Part shown: one piece after another, positions 1-4,888 of the stretch
Position numbering within the stretch: the stretch's first letter is position 1
How the letters are laid out: each line of letters begins with the position of its first letter
DNA from: Rhodobacteraceae bacterium UBA2553
Lineage (GTDB): Bacteria > Pseudomonadota > Alphaproteobacteria > Rhodobacterales > Rhodobacteraceae
DNA: 5,637 bases
Direction: 5' to 3'
Assembly (NCBI GenBank): GCA_002340515.1
Contig: DDMF01000049.1
Span: 262-5,898 of the forward strand
The notes under the pieces: model-generated
Seen by the model: the letters and a program-made list of their open reading frames with translations, nothing else
Database searches by the model: none
Told to the model about the DNA's origin: nothing
Translations under genes and position numbers: made by a program

Positions 1-248
1 AGCCGCTGACCGCGATGGGGATGAAATCGGAAGATAAAATCGCTGCCATCGGCGTGCGGCTCAGGAAATGGATCAGCTTTCACGGCATCTCAATCAACGT
101 TGAACCGGATCTGGAACATTTCTCTGGCATCGTCCCGTGTGGCATCACCGACCACGGTGTCACCAGCCTTGTGGATCTGGGCCTGCCTGTCACGATGGAT
201 GATGTGGATGTGGCGTTGAAGCGGTGTTTTGAGGATGTGTTTGGATAG
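1..248 (+). CDS. lipB: Octanoyl-[acyl carrier protein]:protein octanoyltransferase, C-terminal part
   Basis: LipB moves the octanoyl group from octanoyl-ACP to the lipoyl domains of 2-oxoacid dehydrogenases and the glycine cleavage H protein, the first step of endogenous lipoate synthesis in the cytoplasm. Only the last 81 or so residues are present; the frame is open from base 3 to the TAG at 246-248, and the start lies before the window. The sequence shows the family's EDKIAAIGVR block, then SFHGI.INV, then GIVPCGI, then GVTSLVDLG. The Lys of DKIAA and the Cys of VPCGI are 34 residues apart, the same spacing as the catalytic pair Lys135/Cys169 of E. coli LipB, so both active-site residues are intact. 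The end looks normal, not truncated. No terminator with a T-tract follows directly. The identification is firm; the upstream gene context is not visible. Confidence 0.95.
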   Translation, partial: PLTAMGMKSEDKIAAIGVRLRKWISFHGISINVEPDLEHFSGIVPCGITDHGVTSLVDLGLPVTMDDVDVALKRCFEDVFG

Positions 249-696
249 AGCCGCTTGTCGAAATCATGCCTCGGTAAAGAATCACTGCGGGCATTTGCAT
301 CAGTGGGCGGAGGTGTCCCGCAGCCCCCGGCGACCGACCAGCCAACAGCTTCGGGGAGAAATCGCTGCCCCACTCGCGCCTCATCCGGGGTCACAATCAC
401 GAGAACCCCGCCGCTTGCCTGCGCGCCTTTCGCTTTGCAAGCATTCCCCACCTCGCGTCAGGGTGCGGACCCAACCCACCCCCGTTTCGCATGTTTTCCA
501 CTGTTTTCAATGGCATCCCGAATATCGCTGCAAACATCCGCGATCCACCGGGAAACGCCAAACCCTCGGCGGCCAAATTCCCTTATCTGGTTAACTAATT
601 ATAGGGGTTCGGCTGTTTCCCGCCCGTACAATTCGTCACACTTCGCCCCCTTTTCATTTCGCCCGTTTTATAGCAAGTTCCCGCGTGAAACAGATT

Positions 697-716
697 GTCA
701 CGCCCCGTTGCGTGGC
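697..716 (+). promoter_or_regulatory. Possible stem-loop in the cytochrome c leader
   Basis: GTCACGC (697-703) can pair with GCGTGGC (710-716) across a 6-nt loop, giving seven pairs including one G-U. It ends 11 nt before the ribosome binding site (728-732). It lies between two direct copies of TTGTCA (695-700, overlapping the stem, and 718-723) whose starts are 23 bp apart. It could be an mRNA leader structure or a DNA binding site; function is inferred from position only. Confidence 0.3.
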
Positions 717-727
717 TTTGTCAAACA

Positions 728-732
728 TGAGG
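728..732 (+). promoter_or_regulatory. Ribosome binding site deciding the cytochrome c start
   Basis: TGAGG lies 6 nt before the ATG at 739 and 3 nt before the adjacent ATG at 736. The spacing favours 739. That start also gives a standard signal peptide beginning MKK, whereas the longer open frame from 685 adds a non-signal N-terminus without a comparable site. Confidence 0.6.
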
Positions 733-738
733 TCAATG

Positions 739-1227
739 ATGAAAAAAATTCTTACGTCCGCCGCTCTTCTTTTTGCACTGGTTGGTGGTGCGCATGCTGA
801 AGGCGACGCCGCCGCTGGCGAGAAAGACTTCAAGAAATGTAAAGCCTGCCACACAATCGCAAGCCCCGAAGGCGACGTGATCTTTAAAGGCGGCAAAACT
901 GGCCCGAACCTTTATGGCATCATTGGGCGTCAGATTGCCTCTGCCGAAGATTTCAAATACGGCGCATCGATTGCCGCCTTGGGCGAAACCGGCGCGGTCT
1001 GGACCGAAGAGCTGCTGGACGCCTATATCAAAGACCCCAAAGGCTTCTTGAAAGAGCAATTGGGTGACGGCGCGGCCAAATCCAAGATGACGTTCAAATG
1101 GAAAGCCCCAGAAAACATCATCGCCTATCTGGTAAGCGTTGCCCCGGCAATGGAAATGCCTGCTGACGACGCCGCCGCGACAGGCGAAGCACCAGCTGCA
1201 GAAGCTGATTCGGCCGCTTCCAACTAA
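739..1227 (+). CDS. cycA: Periplasmic cytochrome c550 (c2-type class I cytochrome c)
   Basis: A soluble periplasmic electron carrier, expected to shuttle electrons from the cytochrome bc1 complex to the aa3 oxidase and other periplasmic partners. From the chosen start the protein has 162 residues. Residues 1-20 are a clear Sec signal peptide (Lys-Lys, hydrophobic core, AHA cleavage site before EGDAAAGE). The heme site is CKACH: Cys34, Cys37 and axial His38. The other axial ligand is most likely Met117 in KSKMTF. The GGKTGPNLYGIIGR block and the FKYG segment are typical of the large class I cytochromes c2/c550 of Paracoccus and Rhodobacter. After the last helix comes an Ala/Glu/Asp-rich tail of about 28 residues (135-162), as also found in Paracoccus c550. 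It is followed by its own terminator and then by ctaD, the same order as in Paracoccus. The start could also be 736; the frame is open back to 685, but that extension is unlikely to be translated. The family is certain; the gene symbol rests on similarity and neighbourhood. Confidence 0.93.
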   Translation: MKKILTSAALLFALVGGAHAEGDAAAGEKDFKKCKACHTIASPEGDVIFKGGKTGPNLYGIIGRQIASAEDFKYGASIAALGETGAVWTEELLDAYIKDPKGFLKEQLGDGAAKSKMTFKWKAPENIIAYLVSVAPAMEMPADDAAATGEAPAAEADSAASN

Positions 1228-1256
1228 GCATTTGCGACTTTTGAACGCTGCGACAT

Positions 1257-1298
1257 GTCGCCCCGGCGGGTAAATCCCTGTCCGGGGCGCATTTTTTT
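1257..1298 (+). terminator. Rho-independent terminator of the cytochrome c gene
   Basis: CGCCCCGG (1259-1266) pairs with CCGGGGCG (1282-1289) over eight base pairs. An inner GGG/CCC stem (1268-1270 with 1276-1278) closes a TAAAT loop. Seven T residues follow at 1292-1298. It starts about 30 nt after the stop codon, so the cytochrome is probably a single-gene transcript and ctaD has its own promoter. Confidence 0.9.
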
Positions 1299-1310
1299 CA
1301 TCTCCCACAT

Positions 1311-1325
1311 GCAACGCGCCGTTGC
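1311..1325. promoter_or_regulatory. Short palindrome upstream of ctaD
   Basis: GCAACG-CGC-CGTTGC is a perfect 6-bp inverted repeat around a 3-base centre. It lies 13 bases after the T-run of the preceding terminator and 87 bases before the ctaD ATG, where an operator or promoter-proximal element could sit. I cannot match it to a known regulator; it does not fit the FNR/Anr half-site TTGAT. The ctaD promoter should be in 1299-1400. TAAAAT at 1383-1388 is the best -10-like string, but it has no convincing -35 partner. Confidence 0.3.
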
Positions 1326-1400
1326 GCCAGACCCCCTTCCCATACTAAACACGTTAAAAATCGGGCGAAGTGACTCTTTGCCTAAAATGTTTAATCCCAA

Positions 1401-1407
1401 AGGGAGG
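1401..1407 (+). promoter_or_regulatory. Strong ribosome binding site of ctaD
   Basis: AGGGAGG ends 5 nt before the ATG at 1413, a near-ideal Shine-Dalgarno site. It fixes the ctaD start, which also matches the MADAA beginning of Paracoccus CtaD. Confidence 0.85.
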
Positions 1408-1412
1408 TATCT

Positions 1413-3104
1413 ATGGCGGACGCAGCCATTCAGGGCCATGATCACCACGACGAGCGCGGATTTTTCACGCGTTGGTTCATGTCCACCAACCACAAGGATA
1501 TCGGCATCCTTTACCTGTTCCTCGCAGGTCTCACGGGTCTGATTTCGGTCAGCTTCACCGTGTACATGCGTATGGAGCTTATGGATCCCGGTGTTCAGTA
1601 TATGTGCATGGAGAATATCGATCAGGGTCTCGTAGCACATTTGACGAAGTCCGCTGTGGAAGCATGTACCCCCAACGGGCACCTTTGGAACGTGATGATC
1701 ACCTATCACGGCGTTCTGATGATGTTCTTTGTTGTTATTCCGGCGCTGTTTGGCGGGTTTGGCAACTATTTCATGCCGCTTCAGATCGGTGCGCCGGATA
1801 TGGCGTTCCCGCGGATGAACAACCTGTCGTTCTGGCTGTATGCAACTGGTGTGGCCCTTGGTGTGGCATCCCTGCTGTCGCCCGGTGGCAATGACCAGCT
1901 GGGTTCCGGTGTGGGTTGGGTTCTGTACCCGCCGCTGTCCACCACAGAAGGCGGCTATTCGATGGATCTGGCGATCTTTGCGGTGCACGTCTCGGGTGCC
2001 TCGTCGATCCTGGGTGCGATCAACATCATCACCACCTTCCTGAACATGCGTGCCCCCGGCATGACATTGTTCAAAGTGCCATTGTTTGCCTGGTCGATCT
2101 TTATCACCGGTTGGTTGATCCTTCTGTCGCTGCCCGTTTTGGCCGGCGCGATCACCATGCTGCTGATTGACCGTAACTTTGGCGGGACCTTCTTTGACCC
2201 GTCAGGCGGCGGCGATCCGATCCTGTATCAACACATCCTGTGGTTCTTTGGCCACCCGGAAGTGTACATCGTGATCCTGCCCGGCTTTGGTCTGATTTCA
2301 CATGTCATCGGCACCTTTGCGCGCAAGCCGATCTTTGGCTATCTGCCAATGGTCTGGGCCTTGATCGCCATTGGCGTCATCGGCTTTGTTGTGTGGGCCC
2401 ACCACATGTACACCGTTGGCATGTCGCTGACCCAGCAGTCTTACTTTATGCTGGCCACGATGGTCATTGCGGTGCCCACAGGCGTTAAGATCTTTTCATG
2501 GATTGCAACGATCTGGGGCGGTTCGGTTGAGTTCAAAACCCCGATGCTCTTTGCCTTCGGCTTCTTGTGGCTCTTCACCATCGGCGGCGTGACCGGCGTT
2601 GTGCTGTCGCAGGCTGGCGTCGACCGCGTGTATCACGACACCTATTACGTTGTGGCGCATTTCCACTATGTGATGTCGATCGGTGCTGTGATGTGTATCT
2701 TTGCCGGGATCTATTTCTGGATCGGTAAGATGTCAGGTCGTCAGTATCCTGAGTGGGCTGGCAAGCTTCACTTCTGGACCTTCTTTGTCGGCGTAAACCT
2801 GACCTTCTTCCCGCAACACTTCCTGGGGCGTCAGGGCATGCCACGTCGTTACATCGACTATCCAGAAGCCTTTGCATACTGGAACAAGATCAGCTCCTAC
2901 GGCGCGTTCATCTCGTTTGCTTCGTTTGTGTTCTTCATCGGCGTGGTGTTCTACACCTTGATGCGCGGCAAACGCGTGACCGAGAACAATTACTGGAACG
3001 AATATGCGGACACATTGGAATGGACCCTTCCATCCCCGCCACCAGAGCACACCTTTGAAATCCTGCCAAAGCAGGAAGAGTGGGATAAGGGCCACTCGCA
3101 CTAA
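1413..3104 (+). CDS. ctaD: Cytochrome c oxidase (aa3-type) subunit I
   Basis: The catalytic inner-membrane subunit of the aa3 oxidase; it reduces O2 to water with electrons from cytochrome c and pumps protons. It has 563 residues, the usual length, with about twelve membrane helices. All key residues are present: His99 and His418 (heme a), His416 (heme a3), His281, His330 and His331 (CuB), Tyr285 of HPEVY (cross-linked to His281 in the family), Glu283, Asp129 with Asn118 and Asn136 (D-channel entry), Lys359 (K-channel), His408/Asp409 (Mg site) and Arg478/Arg479 (heme propionates). The N-terminus is His/Asp-rich and the C-terminus carries the SPPPEHTFE block. Numbering runs 5 above P. denitrificans because the first periplasmic loop (residues about 65-85, between two Cys) seems about six residues longer. 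The other oxidase genes (ctaC, ctaE and the assembly genes) are not here. It has its own terminator, so it is probably monocistronic. Confidence 0.99.
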   Translation: MADAAIQGHDHHDERGFFTRWFMSTNHKDIGILYLFLAGLTGLISVSFTVYMRMELMDPGVQYMCMENIDQGLVAHLTKSAVEACTPNGHLWNVMITYHGVLMMFFVVIPALFGGFGNYFMPLQIGAPDMAFPRMNNLSFWLYATGVALGVASLLSPGGNDQLGSGVGWVLYPPLSTTEGGYSMDLAIFAVHVSGASSILGAINIITTFLNMRAPGMTLFKVPLFAWSIFITGWLILLSLPVLAGAITMLLIDRNFGGTFFDPSGGGDPILYQHILWFFGHPEVYIVILPGFGLISHVIGTFARKPIFGYLPMVWALIAIGVIGFVVWAHHMYTVGMSLTQQSYFMLATMVIAVPTGVKIFSWIATIWGGSVEFKTPMLFAFGFLWLFTIGGVTGVVLSQAGVDRVYHDTYYVVAHFHYVMSIGAVMCIFAGIYFWIGKMSGRQYPEWAGKLHFWTFFVGVNLTFFPQHFLGRQGMPRRYIDYPEAFAYWNKISSYGAFISFASFVFFIGVVFYTLMRGKRVTENNYWNEYADTLEWTLPSPPPEHTFEILPKQEEWDKGHSH

Positions 3105-3120
3105 GGTGAGATAGACATTG

Positions 3121-3154
3121 AAAGGCCCGGGCAACCACCCGGGCCTTTTCTTTT
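3121..3154 (+). terminator. Rho-independent terminator of ctaD
   Basis: AAAGGCCCGGG (3121-3131) and CCCGGGCCTTT (3138-3148) form a perfect 11-bp stem with a 6-nt loop, followed by TTTTCTTTT (3146-3154). It starts 16 nt after the ctaD stop codon. Confidence 0.95.
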
Positions 3155-3168
3155 GGAGCCGTTGATAA

Positions 3169-3228
3169 GGGGCGCTGCCCCTCGACCTGCGGTCTCACCC
3201 CGGGATATTTATGGAAAGAGGAAAAGGG
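3169..3228 (+). repeat. Candidate Rhodobacteraceae recurrent intergenic element
   Basis: Two tiny hairpins stand in tandem: GGGGC-GCT-GCCCC (3169-3181) and GACC-TGC-GGTC (3184-3194). They are followed by CACCCCGGGATATTTATGG (3196-3214) and a purine-rich tail, 3215-3228, that serves as the ribosome binding region of the next gene. From memory, blocks of this form (a GC-rich hairpin, then CCCCGG(G/A)(A/G)TATTT, then an A/G-rich tail shortly before a start codon) occur many times in Rhodobacteraceae genomes. Only one copy is in this window, so repetition is not shown here. Confidence 0.5.
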
Positions 3229-3235
3229 CGCGCGG

Positions 3236-3739
3236 ATGCCGTATGAGTGGATCACAGCGGACAGGTTAAAAGGCGCCAAGGCAGAGTTGCACCTGTGGCC
3301 TTACCGGTCCCTGCCCCGGCGTGGGTTTGTCTGGTTGATGGCGCTGTTGGCCTGTGGATTGGCGGTGCCGCTTTTTGCCTTTATCGGCCATGTGATCCTG
3401 TGGCTGTTTCTGCCGATCCTGTTGGGGACATTGGGGTTGGTTTGGTACTTCATTGAGCGGTCTTATAAGGACGGCGAAATCCTTGAGGTTTTAACGTTGA
3501 CCGCTGATCAGATCACCCTCACGCGCGACGGCCCGCGCGGTGCGCATTCTGAATGGCAGGCCAACCCCTATTGGGTCACAGTGGAGCGTCACAAGACCGG
3601 CGGGCCGGTGCCCGATTACATCACGTTACAGGGGGATGGGCGCGAGGTGGAGATTGGGGCGTTTCTATCCGAAGACGAACGCCCCGTTCTTTATGAGGAC
3701 CTGTTGCAGGTGCTCAGGGATGTGAAGTCACATTTGTAA
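3236..3739 (+). CDS. DUF2244 family integral membrane protein
   Basis: A 167-residue inner-membrane protein that matches the alphaproteobacterial DUF2244 family; its biochemical function is not known to me. A cytoplasmic-looking N-terminus carries AELHLWPYRSLPRRGF (about 16-31), the family's most recognisable block. Two membrane helices follow, about 31-51 and 53-72, and then a soluble C-terminal domain with W107, NPYWV (110-114), GGPVPDYITL and GREVEIGAFLSEDER. The start at 3236 follows AAAAGGG (3222-3228) by 7 nt. An ATG at 3211 is in another frame. It lies 131 bases after ctaD but beyond the ctaD terminator, so co-transcription is doubtful; a link to oxidase assembly is only a guess from position. 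It is convergent with the lipoprotein gene, with 47 bases between the stop codons. Confidence 0.9.
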   Translation: MPYEWITADRLKGAKAELHLWPYRSLPRRGFVWLMALLACGLAVPLFAFIGHVILWLFLPILLGTLGLVWYFIERSYKDGEILEVLTLTADQITLTRDGPRGAHSEWQANPYWVTVERHKTGGPVPDYITLQGDGREVEIGAFLSEDERPVLYEDLLQVLRDVKSHL

Positions 3740-3746
3740 TACCGCT

Positions 3747-3771
3747 CCTGGCTCTCGAGCGCTCAGCCAGG
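3747..3771. terminator. Hairpin between two convergent genes
   Basis: CCTGGCT (3747-3753) and AGCCAGG (3765-3771) form a 7-bp stem around an 11-nt loop that itself contains CTCGAG and AGCGCT. It sits in the 47-base gap between the convergent stop codons, 8 nt after the DUF2244 stop and 16 nt before the end of the lipoprotein gene. No T-run follows on either strand, so it may only stabilise or weakly terminate both transcripts. Confidence 0.45.
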
Positions 3772-3786
3772 CTTACAGATGGACCG

Positions 3787-4137
3787 CTACTGCGCAACCA
3801 TCACACAACGATAGGCTTTGCCAAGTTGGGGCGCGATGGACTGTCCAACCTCATTCATCTGGGCTGAGGTTGCGACAGGGCCAGTTCCCACTTCGCGGCC
3901 GAGGACGTCTTGCAGCGTGGACATGAACACGGCATGCGCCGCTTCGGCGCGGGATTTGGTATCCGGGTAAGACGGGCCTGAGACGCAGCGATAGCTTGCG
4001 CGGCTGTCTAGCCCCTCGGCATAGAAATGAAACAGCTCGCCACTGGGCTGAACGGCCTGCTCAACCACCTGTTCGGTGCAGGCAAAAAGGAAAAGGGCCG
4101 GGGCGAAAACCGGCAGGAGGAGGGATCGTTTGGACAT
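3787..4137 (-). CDS. Small putative lipoprotein of unknown function
   Basis: I do not recognise the family. From the chosen start the product has 116 residues. It begins MSKR, then a hydrophobic stretch (6-19) ending LFAC, so Cys20 is a plausible lipidation site, although Phe at the -2 position is not the commonest lipobox residue. A signal-peptidase I protein is the alternative. The mature part has about 96 residues and no further membrane helix. It contains two similar YRCV motifs, at 49-52 and 109-112, whose Cys51 and Cys111 could form a disulfide in the envelope. A charged Ala/Glu-rich helix lies around 61-80. GGAG (4144-4147) sits 6 nt before the ATG and favours 4137 over the upstream ATG at 4167, which lies inside the terminator hairpin. 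It is downstream of yqeY on the same strand but separated by that terminator; how it is transcribed is an open question. Confidence 0.75.
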   Translation of the reverse strand: MSKRSLLLPVFAPALFLFACTEQVVEQAVQPSGELFHFYAEGLDSRASYRCVSGPSYPDTKSRAEAAHAVFMSTLQDVLGREVGTGPVATSAQMNEVGQSIAPQLGKAYRCVMVAQ

Positions 4138-4143
4138 CAAATT

Positions 4144-4147
4144 CTCC
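4144..4147 (-). promoter_or_regulatory. Ribosome binding site deciding the lipoprotein start
   Basis: Read on the minus strand, TTGGAGAATTTG precedes the ATG at 4137, with GGAG 6 nt away. Only 3 nt separate GGAG from the end of the T-run of the terminator above it. Confidence 0.65.
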
Positions 4148-4150
4148 AAT

Positions 4151-4185
4151 AAAAAACGCGCCCGCAAATCTGGGGCGCGTTTTTT
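4151..4185 (-). terminator. Symmetric intrinsic terminator between yqeY and the lipoprotein gene
   Basis: A6-CGCGCCC (4151-4163) pairs perfectly with GGGCGCG-T6 (4173-4185), giving a 13-bp stem and a 9-nt loop. Read on the minus strand it has a GC-rich stem followed by six T residues, so it should end yqeY transcription 43 nt after the stop codon. The A/T flanks also make it a terminator on the plus strand. Its 3' end is 3 nt from the ribosome binding site of the lipoprotein gene. Confidence 0.88.
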
Positions 4186-4227
4186 CTATCTGATTGCTTC
4201 CAAATTGAAAGCATAACCCTTGGGAAG

Positions 4228-4692
4228 CTAGCCCAAACGGTCCTTTACCATGGGGCCAACGCGGCCAAAATCCATCTGGCCTGTATATTTGCCTTTCAGC
4301 TCGCCCATGACTTTGCCCATGTCGCGGATGCTTTCCGCACCAACGGCGGAAATGGCGGCGGCCACCGCGGCCTGGGTTTCGGCGTCATCTAGCTGCTTGG
4401 GCAGGAAATCTTCGATGATGGTAATCTCGGCCAATTCCTTTTCCGCCAGTTCCAGCCGCCCACCTTCTTCATAGGCCCGCGCGCTTTCCTGACGCTGCTT
4501 GACCATCTTGCCAAGGATCGCCAGAACATCCGCGTCCGAGGTTTCCCCCTCGCCATCTGTTCCGCGCAGGGCAATGTCGCGATCCTTGATCGCAGCGGTG
4601 ATCAAACGCAGTGTTGACAGCCGCACGGCGTCTTTGTTTCTCATCGCCGTTTTCAGGGCGTCATTGATACGGGCACGCATGTCCATGGTCAT
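4228..4692 (-). CDS. GatB/YqeY domain protein
   Basis: A 154-residue cytoplasmic protein of the YqeY family, close to the usual length of about 150. The family resembles the tail domain of GatB, the tRNA-binding subunit of the Glu-tRNA(Gln) amidotransferase. Its own role is not well established, and it is not itself an amidotransferase. The sequence shows an N-terminal helical part with MRNKDAVRLSTLRLI (17-31), KMVKQRQES (62-70) and IIEDFLPKQL (92-101), then the small C-terminal helical domain with RDMGKVMGELKGKYTGQMDFG (123-143). The ATG at 4692 is preceded by AGGA with 5-nt spacing; the in-frame ATGs at 4686 and 4680 are less well placed. It is divergent from carA, with 196 bases between the starts, and followed by a strong terminator. 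Confidence 0.95.
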   Translation of the reverse strand: MTMDMRARINDALKTAMRNKDAVRLSTLRLITAAIKDRDIALRGTDGEGETSDADVLAILGKMVKQRQESARAYEEGGRLELAEKELAEITIIEDFLPKQLDDAETQAAVAAAISAVGAESIRDMGKVMGELKGKYTGQMDFGRVGPMVKDRLG

Positions 4693-4754
4693 TAGGGTCC
4701 TTTTTGGGTCCGAAGCCCGAATGTATCGAAAAGCGCAAATTCATTCAACCACAG

Positions 4755-4766
4755 ACCTTCTAAGGT
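4755..4766. promoter_or_regulatory. Operator-like palindrome in the yqeY-carA divergent region
   Basis: ACCTT-CT-AAGGT is a perfect 5-bp inverted repeat with a 2-base centre. AGGTAA, overlapping its right arm (4763-4768), has an inverted match TTACCT at 4811-4816. On the minus strand TTGACT (4794-4789) is a good -35 for yqeY and would place the start of transcription near the palindrome, although the matching -10 (near 4766-4771) is poor. The regulator is unknown. Confidence 0.3.
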
Positions 4767-4828
4767 AAGCCTTTGAAATATGATGAAAAGTCAAATTTTC
4801 TTATTCTGTGTTACCTCTGATCCCCCCC

Positions 4829-4857
4829 TTGACCCAGCCGCCTGTGGCCCTTAGTTT
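4829..4857 (+). promoter_or_regulatory. Candidate sigma-70 type promoter of carA
   Basis: TTGACC (4829-4834) matches the -35 consensus in five of six bases. With a 17-bp spacer it is followed by TAGTTT (4852-4857), a weak -10 with three of six matches. Transcription would start near 4864 and leave a leader of about 25 nt carrying GGAG (4877-4880), 8 nt before the ATG. No arginine box or attenuator is evident in this short leader. Confidence 0.4.
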
Positions 4858-4888
4858 CGCGCAAATTTGACCCACCGGAGTCGGAAAA

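Larger units (their letters stand above)
249..738. other. Long intergenic region between lipB and the cytochrome gene, no gene recognised
   Basis: About 490 bases with no supported gene. Several open frames cross it, but they are Pro/Arg/Ser-rich, overlap lipB or the cytochrome start, and resemble no protein I know. Visible content: an inverted repeat CTGCGGG/CCCGCAG (285-291 and 317-323, 25-nt loop); a 6-bp hairpin CGGGGT/ACCCCG (386-391 and 405-410); an AT-rich patch at about 591-604; another AT-rich patch at 666-673 that could be a -10 element; and a hairpin at 697-716 just before the cytochrome ribosome binding site. The promoter of the cytochrome gene must lie in this region, but I cannot place it with confidence. 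A small RNA cannot be excluded by eye. Confidence 0.6.

Noticed and set aside
80..451. 123-residue open frame on the minus strand over the lipB end
   Set aside because: Largely antisense to the real lipB coding sequence, with no family resemblance. The overlapping 190-384 frame is of the same kind.
685..738. Upstream start for the cytochrome gene at 685
   Set aside because: It would bury the signal peptide behind 18 extra residues. The TGAGG site and the MKK signal start support 739 (or 736).
255..800. 181-residue open frame on the plus strand covering the lipB-cytochrome gap
   Set aside because: Pro/Ser/Arg-rich composition with no recognisable domain. It overlaps the cytochrome signal peptide in another frame and has no ribosome binding site. 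Long open frames arise easily in this GC-rich sequence.
1224..1988. 254-residue open frame antisense to the 5' half of ctaD
   Set aside because: Shadow of ctaD codon structure. It runs through the cytochrome terminator and resembles no known protein.
4138..4167. Upstream start for the lipoprotein gene at 4167
   Set aside because: The ATG lies in the loop of the terminator hairpin and would put charged residues before the MSKR signal start. GGAG with good spacing supports 4137.
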